Shown piece by piece: positions 50,746 through 59,431 of a stretch of 64,000 nt of DNA; the stretch's first letter is position 1; every line of letters starts with the position of its first letter. Both the position numbers and the translations under genes were made by a program. The DNA comes from an uncultured Porphyromonas sp. GTDB taxonomy: Bacteria > Bacteroidota > Bacteroidia > Bacteroidales > Porphyromonadaceae. Below the pieces are notes generated by a model. It was not told where the DNA came from. It saw only the letters and a list, made by a program, of their open reading frames with translations, and searched no databases. The stretch is from NCBI RefSeq assembly GCF_938046015.1, contig NZ_CALIXW010000020.1, positions 1 to 64,000 of the forward strand, in the 5' to 3' direction.

Positions 50746-51615
50746 TTAGGCGAGTTGTAGCTCCAGAGAGGTCCAGCGCTGGCGGCTGTGCTGGGAGACG
50801 AGGCTGAGGCCGAGCTCCGCGCCGCGGGCGATGAGCTGCGGAGCGTCCTCCTCGTAGAAGCCGCTGAGGACGAGGCGTGCCCCTGGGGCCATGACGGCAC
50901 GGTAGCGGGGCATATCCTCCAGGAGGATGTTGCGGGTGATGTTCGCCAGGATCAGGTCGTAGGGCGCCTTGCCCTCGAGGCTGGAGGCGTCGCCACAGAT
51001 CATCTCCTGGATGGTGACGCCACTGAGCTGGGCGTTCTCCTGGACGTTGTCGTAGGCCCAGGGATCGATGTCGATGGCGGTGAGGTGACGGGCGCCGCGC
51101 TTCAGGGCGATGATGCCGAGGATGCCGGTGCCGCAGCCCATGTCCAGCACCCGCAGCCCCGTGAGATCGTGCTCCAGCAGCCAGCTGCCGACCAGCGCAG
51201 TGGTCTCGTGGTTGCCTGTGCCGAAGGCCATCTTGGGCTCGATGATGACCTCCAGCGGGATCTCAGGACGGGGTGCGTGGAAGGGGGCACGTATGAGGCA
51301 GGCCTCCTCGCCCAGTACGATGGGCTGGAAGTAGTGCTTCTCCCACTCCTCATTCCAGTTGATGTCGGGCATCTGCTCGCTGCTGTAGCTGAGCTCCACA
51401 CCCTCGAGGATGGGCGTCGAGAGTAGCTCGGTGAGGGCCTCGTTGCCCTCGATGAGTGCGGTGGGGATATAGGCCAGCAGGTGCTCGCCGTCCTGGCTGT
51501 CGAAGCTGTCGAAGCCTACGGAGGCGAGCTCCGAGGCTAGGAGATCGAAGAGGACCTCCGTCTCGAGCGTCTCCGGACGATGGACGACGCTGAGGGTATA
51601 GCAGGTATATTGCAT
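50746..51615 (-). CDS. prmA: Ribosomal protein L11 methyltransferase
   Basis: A 289-residue SAM-dependent enzyme that trimethylates ribosomal protein L11. An N-terminal substrate-recognition domain (1-85) precedes a Rossmann methyltransferase domain with DMGCGTGILGI (motif I, about 158-168), DIDPWAYDNVQENAQL and LANITRNIL. The AFGTGNHETT segment is typical for PrmA. It lies 35 bp after hemL and is likely cotranscribed with it. Confidence 0.95.
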   Translation of the reverse strand: MQYTCYTLSVVHRPETLETEVLFDLLASELASVGFDSFDSQDGEHLLAYIPTALIEGNEALTELLSTPILEGVELSYSSEQMPDINWNEEWEKHYFQPIVLGEEACLIRAPFHAPRPEIPLEVIIEPKMAFGTGNHETTALVGSWLLEHDLTGLRVLDMGCGTGILGIIALKRGARHLTAIDIDPWAYDNVQENAQLSGVTIQEMICGDASSLEGKAPYDLILANITRNILLEDMPRYRAVMAPGARLVLSGFYEEDAPQLIARGAELGLSLVSQHSRQRWTSLELQLA

Positions 51616-51650
51616 CCTTAGGGTCTAAGTGTCGGGGTGATGTCTCTTGG

Positions 51651-52949
51651 CTAGCCCAGCACCTCACGCAGTACCTCGTCCATGGCCGAGGCCGTGCGGT
51701 CGAAGTCCTCAGCACTGTGCGCCATCGAGAGGAAGATACATTCGTACTGGGAGGGCGGTAGGTAGATGCCGCGGGCGATCATGCCGCGGAAGTAGCGCGC
51801 ATAGGTCTCGGTGTTGCTCTCCCGAGCCTCGGCGTTGCTTCGGACGCCGCCAGGACGGAAGAAGATGGTCGAGAGCGAGCCCACGCGATTGTAGCTCAGC
51901 CGATCGCTGTAGCGCTCGAGGATGGGGCGGATGCGGGCTTCGAAGGCGACGCCCTGAGCCTCCAGACGCTCGTAGAAGTTGGGGGCAGCGAGCTCACGCA
52001 GCATCGTGATGCCAGCCGCCAGAGCCAGTGGGTTGCCCGAGAGCGTCCCTGCCTGATAGACATCCCCCAGCGGGGCAAGCCTATCCATAATGTCTGCGCG
52101 ACCACCGAAGGCGCCCACAGGGAGCCCACCGCCGATGATCTTCCCGAGGCACGTCAGGTCGGGGCGTATGCCGTAGAGCTCCTGCGCCCCGCCGCGTGCT
52201 GCGCGGAAGCCGCTGATCACCTCGTCGAAGATCAGCAGGATGCCCTCCTCTTCGGTGAGCTGACGTAGCCCCTGGAGGAAGCCCGGCTGGGGGGGGATGA
52301 GCCCCATATTACCCATGATGGGCTCGAGGATGACGGCAGCGACCTCGTCGCGGTGCGCCTCGAGCACCGCGACGACGCTCTCCAGATCATTGTACTGAGC
52401 GACCAGTGTGTCCTCTGCCGTGTGGGCGGTGACGCCCGCGCTAGAGGTCTGGCCGAAGGTCGCCAGCCCCGAGCCTGCAGAGATGAGGAAGCTGTCGGCG
52501 TGCCCGTGATAGCAGCCTTCGAACTTCAGGATCTTGTCCCTGCCCGTGAAGCCACGCGCTAGACGCACTGCGCTCATCGTAGCCTCTGTACCCGAGTTCA
52601 CCATGCGTACGCGCTCCACGGAGGGGAAGAACTGCGTGCAGATCAGCTCGGCCATCTCGACCTCGCGGGCATTGCAGGCGCCGTAGCTGGTGCCGCGGTG
52701 CAGCTCGCGCTCGATGGCCTCGAGGATGGGCGGATAGGCGTGCCCTAGCAGCAGGGGCCCCCAGGAGGAGATGTAGTCGATGTACTCGTTACCATCGACG
52801 TCGTAGATGTGTGCCCCCTTGCCGTGATCTATGTAGCGCGGTGTCAGGCCTACCGAGCGGAAGGCGCGCACGGGGCTATTGACCCCGCCGGGGATATACT
52901 GTGAGGCGCGCTCGAAGAGGGCCTCGGAGAGCTCTGTCCTTTGTGTCAT
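51651..52949 (-). CDS. hemL: Glutamate-1-semialdehyde 2,1-aminomutase
   Basis: A 432-residue PLP enzyme making 5-aminolevulinate in the C5 tetrapyrrole route. Recognised by YIPGGVNSPVRAF near the start, VNSGTEATMSAVRLARG, LIFDEVISGFR and the PLP-lysine context LGKIIGGGLPVGAFGG. The frame is open 19 codons further upstream, but ATG 52949 fits the family. No other tetrapyrrole gene is adjacent, and several Porphyromonas rely on external heme, so which pathway it feeds is open. Confidence 0.95.
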   Translation of the reverse strand: MTQRTELSEALFERASQYIPGGVNSPVRAFRSVGLTPRYIDHGKGAHIYDVDGNEYIDYISSWGPLLLGHAYPPILEAIERELHRGTSYGACNAREVEMAELICTQFFPSVERVRMVNSGTEATMSAVRLARGFTGRDKILKFEGCYHGHADSFLISAGSGLATFGQTSSAGVTAHTAEDTLVAQYNDLESVVAVLEAHRDEVAAVILEPIMGNMGLIPPQPGFLQGLRQLTEEEGILLIFDEVISGFRAARGGAQELYGIRPDLTCLGKIIGGGLPVGAFGGRADIMDRLAPLGDVYQAGTLSGNPLALAAGITMLRELAAPNFYERLEAQGVAFEARIRPILERYSDRLSYNRVGSLSTIFFRPGGVRSNAEARESNTETYARYFRGMIARGIYLPPSQYECIFLSMAHSAEDFDRTASAMDEVLREVLG

Positions 52950-53024
52950 TGGTCTCGGATGAAGAAGGAGGCAGGCTGAGGCGTTGACCTCGACCTGCCT
53001 CCACACTAATACCTATGTATAGGG

Positions 53025-53032
53025 CAAAATTA
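53025..53032 (-). promoter_or_regulatory. -7 box TAATTTTG for hemL-prmA
   Basis: Exact TAnnTTTG match with ~72-nt leader, within a small GGCT...AGCC dyad after the hexosaminidase gene. Confidence 0.6.
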
Positions 53033-53059
53033 GGCTAAAAAGCCCACATAGCCCTGGGG

Positions 53060-55321
53060 CTACTGGATGACCAGCTCGTCGAGGAAGATGAAGTGCCCTG
53101 CGGAGCGCTGGTTAGCGGCCTTGACGCGTACGTAGCGAGCCCGCTCGGCGATGGGGAAGGAGAAGGTCTCGAAGCTCGGGAGGAAGTCCCCGTCGTCGGT
53201 CGTCGTCACGCGCTGGCCGAGGCTACGCCAGTTCGTCCCGTCGTCACTGAGCAGGAGCTCGACGTGGTGCGGCATATAGACCCACTGCATCTTCTCCTGC
53301 ATGAACTTGGCGAAGACATGCCGTAGCGCCTTCGTATCCCCAAGGTCGACGGTCACATCCAGCGGCATGGTGAAGCCCTGCCAGAGGCCATCGAGGTAGG
53401 TCGGCGTGCCGCGCAGGCCGTCGACGAGAGCGCGGGCGCCGCCTGCGGGGTACTTGGGGTTCCACTGGCAGCCCTCATTGTAGTAGATGGGCTTGCCGAT
53501 GCCGAGGTGATAGTCCGTGCGGTAGCTGACCTCGGGGAAGTCCAGCGGCTTACCGTCCTTGAAGAGGCGTGCCACCAGTAGGATGGAGTCGCGCGAAGTG
53601 ATGCGCTCCCCAGTATAGAGGCGCGAGGAGGCCGTGGGCATACTGCCGTCGGTGGAGTAGCGGATCTCAGCCGTGGGCTGCTCGCTGGAGAGGCGCAGCG
53701 CTACCTCACGGCGTGCGGTGTCGATCTCGCTGTAGACGGCGATACGCTTCAGCGGGTAGCTGTTGATGCCTCTGGCCTTCAGTGCAGGCAGCTGGGCGGC
53801 CACGCGGCGTAGGAAGTCGGGGTAGCTGCGCTCAGCCTGCGGCGTCCAGCCGATCTCGGCGATAGCCAGCAGACGAGGGAAGAGCATGTAGGCAGCGTGC
53901 TGCTCGTCCTGGACGTACTCCGTCCAGAGGTTGCCCTGCACGCCGAGGATGTACTGCTGCTGGGCGGGGCTGAGGACGGTGGGCATGGGGTTGTAGGAAT
54001 AGGTCTTCTCCAGCGGAGTGAAGCCACCGATGGCACGGGGCTCACCCTTGCTCTCCCGCTGGTAGAAGTCGAGGTAGACGTAGTTGCCTGGGGTCATGAC
54101 GACCTTGTGTCCCGCCTTGGCCGCGGTGATACCGCCCTCCTCACCGCGCCAGCTCATGACGGCAGCGTTGGGGGCGAGGCCGCCCATCAGGATCTCGTCC
54201 CAGCCGATGAGCTGACGTCCCTTGCCGTTGAGGTAGCGCTCGATGCGGCGTATCATGTAGCTCTGCAGCTCGTGCTCGTCCTTGAGGCCCTCCTGCTTCA
54301 TACGGGCGCGGCAGTCGGGGCAGCTACCCCAGTGGTTCATCGCGGCCTCGTCGCCACCGATGTGGATGTAGTAGGAGGGGAAGAGCTCCAGCACCTCGTC
54401 GAGGATATCCTCGAAGAAGCGGAAGGTACTCTCCCGCCCGATGCAGACGTCGGTAGCGTCGAAGGCCCACTTGCCCTTACAGGTCAGCTCGGGGTAGGCG
54501 GCTGGCAGCTCGTTGCTGTGTCCCGGCAGCTCGATCTCGGGGACGACGGTGATGCCGAGGCGGGCGGCATGGGCTACGACGCGGCGGATGTCGTCCTTGG
54601 TGTAGGCGCCGCCGTAGGCTCCAGGAGTGCCTTCATCGAAGAAGCGGCGGTCATGCTGCCACCAGCTGTCCCAGTCAGCCAGGGTGCGCCAGGCGGCCTT
54701 CTTCGTCAGCAGGGGGTACTTGTCCGAGGGGAAGCGCCAGCCGCCGCCATCGACCAGGTGCCAGTGGAAGCGGTTCATCTTGTAGCGCGCCATCTCATCC
54801 AGCAGCTGGATGATGAAGTTGACGGACATGAAGTGGCGCGATACGTCGAGCATGATACCGCGCCAGGCGAAGCGTGCCGAGTCCGTGATGGAGAGCTGCG
54901 GCAGGCGGCGTCCGTACTGCCCGACCAGCTGCAGCAGCGTCTGTCCGCCCTGCAGGAGGCCGCTGCTGTCTCTGGCCAGCAGCTGCATGCCGCGCGGGCC
55001 GACGCTGAGGCGGTAGGCCTCGCGTCCCGAGAGACGCCTATCGAGGCGCACGGAGAGCAGGGGTGCCTTGGTCGTGGCCTTGACCTTGAGCCCCGCCTGC
55101 TGGCGGAGTTGGGTCTGGATGACCTGAGGCAGTAGGGGCGAGACGGTGAGCGTCTCGGGGAGCTGAGCGTGCCCTGCACCCCAGGTGATGGAGGCGGGAC
55201 GTGGGATCAGACGGAGGCTGTCGGCAGGCGCCGCCGCGAGGGGCGCTGCGCCGAGGAGGAGGCCAAGGGAAGCGAGGGCGATGCCTGCTACCCGTCTGAG
55301 GCTAGAGGTCTGTATCTTCAT
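53060..55321 (-). CDS. Exported beta-N-acetylhexosaminidase (GH20)
   Basis: A 753-residue glycoside hydrolase. Signal peptide (AGIALASLGLLLGAAPLAAA), a GH20b-like N domain (about 35-145), the catalytic barrel (about 150-510) with GIMLDVSRHF and the catalytic pair HIGGDEAAMNHW, a chitobiase-like C-terminal domain (EVALRLSSEQPTAEIRYST) and a final discoidin-like domain (LDVTVDLGDTKALRHVFAKF) that may bind glycan. It removes terminal GlcNAc or GalNAc from host glycans. It follows radA by 35 bp. Confidence 0.94.
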   Translation of the reverse strand: MKIQTSSLRRVAGIALASLGLLLGAAPLAAAPADSLRLIPRPASITWGAGHAQLPETLTVSPLLPQVIQTQLRQQAGLKVKATTKAPLLSVRLDRRLSGREAYRLSVGPRGMQLLARDSSGLLQGGQTLLQLVGQYGRRLPQLSITDSARFAWRGIMLDVSRHFMSVNFIIQLLDEMARYKMNRFHWHLVDGGGWRFPSDKYPLLTKKAAWRTLADWDSWWQHDRRFFDEGTPGAYGGAYTKDDIRRVVAHAARLGITVVPEIELPGHSNELPAAYPELTCKGKWAFDATDVCIGRESTFRFFEDILDEVLELFPSYYIHIGGDEAAMNHWGSCPDCRARMKQEGLKDEHELQSYMIRRIERYLNGKGRQLIGWDEILMGGLAPNAAVMSWRGEEGGITAAKAGHKVVMTPGNYVYLDFYQRESKGEPRAIGGFTPLEKTYSYNPMPTVLSPAQQQYILGVQGNLWTEYVQDEQHAAYMLFPRLLAIAEIGWTPQAERSYPDFLRRVAAQLPALKARGINSYPLKRIAVYSEIDTARREVALRLSSEQPTAEIRYSTDGSMPTASSRLYTGERITSRDSILLVARLFKDGKPLDFPEVSYRTDYHLGIGKPIYYNEGCQWNPKYPAGGARALVDGLRGTPTYLDGLWQGFTMPLDVTVDLGDTKALRHVFAKFMQEKMQWVYMPHHVELLLSDDGTNWRSLGQRVTTTDDGDFLPSFETFSFPIAERARYVRVKAANQRSAGHFIFLDELVIQ

Positions 55322-55356
55322 CTTCGTATATATAATGAGTGATGTGTCTATAGGGT

Positions 55357-56757
55357 CTAGGGGGCGTCGGTCTCGGCGGGCTGACGGCGGAAGAGCAGGC
55401 GGAAGGCCTCCTCTACGGTCTTGACCCCGATGAGGCGGATCTTGCGCCCTGGGGCGTCGGCGATGTGGCTGAGGTTGCCCTCGGGCAGTAGGATGGCGCG
55501 GAAGCCGATGCGCTCGGCCTCGAGGATACGCTGCTCGATGCGCGCCACGGGACGCACCTCGCCCGACAGCCCGACTTCGCCCGTGAGGCAGACACCCTCG
55601 GGGAGCGCTAGGTCGAGGCTAGAGGAGAGGACGGCCGTGATGACGGCTAGGTCGCTGGCGGGGTCGCTGAGGCGTATGCCGCCAGCGATGTTGAGGAAGA
55701 CGTCCTTCTGTATGAGCTTGAAGCCCGCACGCTTCTCCAGCACGGCCAGCAGCATGTTCATGCGCTTGGTGTCGAAGCCGGTCGAGGAGCGCTGAGGGGT
55801 AGCGTAGACGGCCGAGCTGACCAGTGCCTGCGTCTCGATGAGGAAGGGGCGCACGCCCTCCATAGCGGCCGCGACGGCCACGCCACTGAGGCGCATGTCG
55901 GAGCTGGTCATCAGGTGCTCGGAGGGATTCTCCACGGGGCGCAGACCCGTCTGGCGCATCTCGTAGATACCCAGCTCGGCGGTGCTGCCGAAGCGGTTCT
56001 TCTGCCCGCGCAGGATGCGGTACATGTAGTGCTTGTCGCCGTCGAACTGCAGCACCACGTCCACCGTGTGCTCGAGTACCTTGGGCCCTGCGATGCTGCC
56101 CTCCTTGGTGATATGGCCGATGACGATGACGGGTACGCCCTCGGTCTTGCAGTACTTGAGCAGGGCGGTGGCGCACTCGCGGATCTGCGAGACGCTGCCT
56201 GGGGAGCTCTCGCTGAGCTCGGTCTGTATGGTCTGTATGGAGTCTATGACGAGGAGGTCGGGCTGCAGCTCCTCGGCAGTGTGGAGGATCTTCTCTAGGC
56301 TCGTCTCGGCATAGATCATCATGTCGTCACCGCTACCGCCGCCGATGCGGTCGGCGCGCATCTTGAGCTGGTTGAGGCTCTCTTCGCCCGAGACGTAGAG
56401 GGTGCGTAGCGGTAGCCTGAGGACGGTCTGCAGCACCAGCGTGGACTTCCCGATGCCGGGCTCGCCCCCGATGAGGACGAAGGCGCCCTCGACGAGCCCG
56501 CCGCCGAGGACGCGGTTCAGCTCGGGGTCGCCCATGTCGATACGCAGCTCCTCGCGGTGCTGGATGTCCGCTAGACGTACGGGGCGCGCGCTGGGAACTG
56601 CCTTGGGGCTGTAGCCAGGGGCGGCGTCCTTCTTGCTGACGACGATCTCTTCCTCCTCTATGCTGTTCCACGTGCCGCACTGCGAGCAGTAGCCCTGCCA
56701 CTTGGGGTACTGGGCTCCGCACTCTGCGCAGTGGTAAATGGTCTTTTTCTTCGCCAT
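55357..56757 (-). CDS. radA: DNA repair protein RadA
   Basis: A 466-residue RecA-like helicase that promotes branch migration in recombination. N-terminal zinc finger C10-x2-C13 ... C24-x2-C27, ATPase core with GGEPGIGKS (Walker A), the RadA-specific KNRFG motif (GQKNRFGST) and a C-terminal Lon-like domain (about 290-460, LTGEVGLSGEVRPV). The start MAKKKTIYHC is only four bases from a TACCTTTG box, so the mRNA is predicted to be leaderless. Hexosaminidase follows on the same strand. Confidence 0.96.
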   Translation of the reverse strand: MAKKKTIYHCAECGAQYPKWQGYCSQCGTWNSIEEEEIVVSKKDAAPGYSPKAVPSARPVRLADIQHREELRIDMGDPELNRVLGGGLVEGAFVLIGGEPGIGKSTLVLQTVLRLPLRTLYVSGEESLNQLKMRADRIGGGSGDDMMIYAETSLEKILHTAEELQPDLLVIDSIQTIQTELSESSPGSVSQIRECATALLKYCKTEGVPVIVIGHITKEGSIAGPKVLEHTVDVVLQFDGDKHYMYRILRGQKNRFGSTAELGIYEMRQTGLRPVENPSEHLMTSSDMRLSGVAVAAAMEGVRPFLIETQALVSSAVYATPQRSSTGFDTKRMNMLLAVLEKRAGFKLIQKDVFLNIAGGIRLSDPASDLAVITAVLSSSLDLALPEGVCLTGEVGLSGEVRPVARIEQRILEAERIGFRAILLPEGNLSHIADAPGRKIRLIGVKTVEEAFRLLFRRQPAETDAP

Positions 56758-56761
56758 AACG

Positions 56762-56769
56762 CAAAGGTA
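56762..56769 (-). promoter_or_regulatory. -7 box TACCTTTG for radA, predicted leaderless
   Basis: Exact TAnnTTTG match, separated from the radA ATG by only CGTT. Confidence 0.65.
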
Positions 56770-56857
56770 GTGAGGATCTCGCAAAGCGCCGCCGAGTGTC
56801 CCGCCCCGCCTCTGCTGTGCACCTAGTGGTACTCAGGCTGGAATATTCCCTTGACCC

Positions 56858-57043
56858 GGTGTCTGTGGGGGGCTCCTCTGTGCTAGCCTTAGAGGCGGGA
56901 GCTTAGGGGGAACAGCCTTGGCTCGGTGTCTGTGGGGGGCTCCTCTGTGCTAGCCTTAGAGGCAGGAGCTTAGGGGGAACAGCCTAGGCTCGGTGTCTGT
57001 GGGGGCTCCTCTATGCTAGCCTTGGGAGGCAAGAGTGTAGGGA
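56858..57043 (+). repeat. 67-bp tandem repeat, about 2.8 copies
   Basis: Units start at GGTGTCTGTGGGG at 56858, 56925 and 56992, exactly 67 bp apart. The first two are almost identical; the third diverges after GCTAGCCTT. Confidence 0.9.
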
Positions 57044-57085
57044 GGTGCTTGTTCGGCTGCTTGCCTACGGCTCTCCGACGGCGCT

Positions 57086-57361
57086 AAGCCCCAATAGGGG
57101 CGACCCGCTCAAAGCCCAGGGTGCGCAGCCCTGCAAGGGCGACCAAACCCTGGGTAAGCTGCAGCCAAAAGGGCAGAGCCCTACAGGGGCGACCCTCAAT
57201 AGGCTCGGAGCATCGTAGTACTAAGCTAGCCGTAGTCCTCGATCGTATTGTGGGTCGCCCCTGTAGGGCTTCTTGATAATATCTGACCTCTACCCAGGGT
57301 TCCGTCAGGCTTACAGCCTTCCCTCACCCTGGGCTTTGGATGGGTCGCCCCCGAGGGGCTT
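57086..57361. repeat. Nested inverted-repeat element, copy 2 (MITE-like)
   Basis: A 276-bp homologue of 205-479. The outer arms match (AAGCCCCAATAGGGGCGACC ... GGGTCGCCCCCGAGGGGCTT) and the inner pair GAGCCCTACAGGGGCGACC / GGTCGCCCCTGTAGGGCTT is kept, but the centre differs. The right arm has diverged more than in copy 1. Confidence 0.8.
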
Positions 57362-57595
57362 GCCTGTCTATTCGCAGCCTATTGAGGACGGGTGGGAGCT
57401 ACGGGTAGCCCTGCATATCTGCCTTGGGGATATGCTTTGTTCTTTGGTCTGCGCGTAGCGAGTACTAGCGGCTGGGGCGCCTGCCCCTCGCCGTTTAGCG
57501 CGCGCTTCTAGGGCGCGCGCTGGGCTGAAGGATATCCCCGAGCGGAGGCCGCCTAGGCTGAGCCGAGCGTCCGAGCTAAGGCGGGGCGGGGAAAG

Positions 57596-57683
57596 TTATA
57601 TTACTTTGGGCGGATTATTATATAACTTTCTACGCATTCTTATATAACTTTTCCCTAAATCTTATATTACTTTTCTCCCTCCC
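57596..57683 (+). repeat. A+T-rich 22-bp tandem array, TATATTACTTT class (copy 2)
   Basis: Four units start at 57596, 57618, 57640 and 57662, exactly 22 bp apart, each beginning TTATATTACTTT or TTATATAACTTT followed by ten variable bases. Ends in CTCCCCCTAGGC as the other copy does. Confidence 0.85.
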
Positions 57684-57993
57684 CCTAGGCTCTCGCCGCG
57701 CCGCGCCTTATCCCTCAGTTGGGTGAGGCTTATCCCTCGGCGGGCTGGCGCGCTTCGCAGCAGAGGCTAGGTGAATTGTCGGGTGTGACTTCGAGGCCCG
57801 CGGGGGCTCCCCTGAGGTGCGGCACTCAGCTACTCCTTATTTATATATAGGCTGGCGGAGTGCTGGGCTGGGGTAGCTGGGGACTAAGATTGGAGCTCCA
57901 GCGCGCCTAATCCGAGGGCGGCGCTTACCTAAAAGTGAGGACGCCTCCGCCCCAGCCCGTCCCTAGCTCTAGGTATATATGCTAAAGAATGCG

Positions 57994-58001
57994 TATTTTT
58001 G
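57994..58001 (+). promoter_or_regulatory. -7 box TATTTTTG for the nqr operon
   Basis: Exact TAnnTTTG match with a ~38-nt A-rich leader. Confidence 0.7.
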
Positions 58002-58042
58002 TATCCAAATAATTTAACTAAACAATTCATCATTCACGTGTT

Positions 58043-59395
58043 ATGCCGAACATTATCACGATAAAGAAGGGGCTCACGCTCAATCTGAAAGGGAAGGCAC
58101 CTGAGGAACAGCTCGCACCAGTGGCTGCAGCTAGCTCCTACGCTGTCGTCCCCGAGGACTATGTGGGCTTTGTCCCCAAGGTGATCGTTCAGCCAGGGAT
58201 GCGCGTGCTGGCAGGGGAAGCTCTGCTGGCACATAAGGCTCATCCCGAGCTCAAACTGACCTCCCCCGTCAGCGGTGAGGTCGTCGCCGTCCACAGAGGC
58301 GAGAAGCGCAAGGTACTCAGCGTAGAGGTACGCCCCGAGGCGACCATCGAGTACAAGGAGTACGCCACGGCTGACGCCCTCAGCATGGAGCGCAGCCAGC
58401 TGCTGTCGCTGCTGCTGGAGAGTGGTATGTTCAGCTTCTTCAAGCAGCGTCCCTACGACCGCATCGCTAACCCTCTGGATACGCCTCGTGACATCTTCGT
58501 CACGGCCAACCTGACGGCTCCGCTGGCGCCTAAGTTCGCCTACCTCGTCAAGGGACGTGAGCACGAACTGCAGCTGGCGCTCGATGCGCTCACGCGCCTG
58601 ACCCCAGGTAAGGTCTACCTCGGCGTCGGGACGGGTGAGCTGACGGGCATCCGCACGGTAGAGCGCGTAGAGGTACGCGGTCCACACCCTGCAGGGCTGG
58701 TCGGCGTACTGATCAATCACACGGCACCTGTCAACAAGGGTGAGGTCGTCTGGACGCTCAAGGCTACCGACCTCTTGGTCATCGGCCGCTTCCTCAAGAC
58801 AGGTCGTGTAGACTTCTCCCGCACCATTGCCCTCACGGGCTCGGAGGCTAAGGAGCTGGGCTACGTCAAGGTGCTGCCTGGGGCACGCTTCGATGAGGTG
58901 CTCGCAGGGCGCCTAGCTAAGAAGGATAGCCACGAGCGTATCATCGAGGGTGATGTCTTCACTGGGGTGAAGGTAGATGAGGCCCACGATCGTATGAGCT
59001 TCGGCATCGACCAGATCACCATCATCCCCGAGGGGGACGATCAGCACGAGGTGCTGGGCTGGGCGCTGCCTCGCTTCAAGCAGTTCAGCATGAGCCGCAC
59101 CTACTTCTCCTGGCTGATGCCAGGTAAGGAGTACGCGCTGGATGCGCGTATCAAGGGTGGACGTCGCGCCATGATCATGAGTGGTCAGTACGACAGCGTC
59201 TTCCCTATGGACATCTACCCTGAGTTCCTACTCAAGAGCCTCATCGCCTTCAATATCGATGATATGGAGGCCCGTGGTATCTACGAGGTGGCGCCCGAGG
59301 ACTTCTCGGTCTGCGAGTTCGTGGACACGTCCAAGATACCCCTGCAGCAGCTCGTGCGCCAGGGGCTGGATGAGCTCTACAAGGAAATGAACTAA
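58043..59395 (+). CDS. nqrA: Na(+)-translocating NADH:quinone reductase subunit A
   Basis: A 450-residue peripheral, cytoplasmic subunit of the sodium-pumping complex, without redox cofactor. The N terminus (MPNIITIKKGLTLNLKGKAPE) and KRKVLSVEVRP, PYDRIANPLDTPRDIF are typical of NqrA. First of six genes in the order A-F with gaps of 33, 17, 2, 34 and 18 bp, so the whole complex is on one transcript. Confidence 0.97.
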   Translation: MPNIITIKKGLTLNLKGKAPEEQLAPVAAASSYAVVPEDYVGFVPKVIVQPGMRVLAGEALLAHKAHPELKLTSPVSGEVVAVHRGEKRKVLSVEVRPEATIEYKEYATADALSMERSQLLSLLLESGMFSFFKQRPYDRIANPLDTPRDIFVTANLTAPLAPKFAYLVKGREHELQLALDALTRLTPGKVYLGVGTGELTGIRTVERVEVRGPHPAGLVGVLINHTAPVNKGEVVWTLKATDLLVIGRFLKTGRVDFSRTIALTGSEAKELGYVKVLPGARFDEVLAGRLAKKDSHERIIEGDVFTGVKVDEAHDRMSFGIDQITIIPEGDDQHEVLGWALPRFKQFSMSRTYFSWLMPGKEYALDARIKGGRRAMIMSGQYDSVFPMDIYPEFLLKSLIAFNIDDMEARGIYEVAPEDFSVCEFVDTSKIPLQQLVRQGLDELYKEMN

Positions 59396-59414
59396 CCCCC
59401 AGGTTTCACTTATT

Positions 59415-59431
59415 AAAGGACAACGACCTTG
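59415..59431 (+). promoter_or_regulatory. RBS and TTG start of nqrB
   Basis: AAAGGA at 59415-59420 and TTG at 59429-59431, 8 bases apart. The encoded start NALRKQIDKIKPAF matches NqrB N termini, and no ATG lies nearby in frame. Confidence 0.7.

Larger units (their letters stand above)
56758..58042. other. 1.3-kb intergenic region, repeat-rich
   Basis: Between radA (-) and nqrA (+). Contains the radA promoter, a 67-bp tandem repeat (56858-57043), the second nested inverted-repeat element (57086-57361), an A+T-rich 22-bp array (57596-57683) and the nqr promoter. Isolated GGATATC-class-like units occur near 57526. An open frame at 57273-57458 lies across the inverted repeat and is rejected. Confidence 0.7.

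Noticed and set aside
57273..57458. 61-codon open frame in the nested element
   Set aside because: It spans the right inverted arm and has no counterpart in the copy at 205-479.
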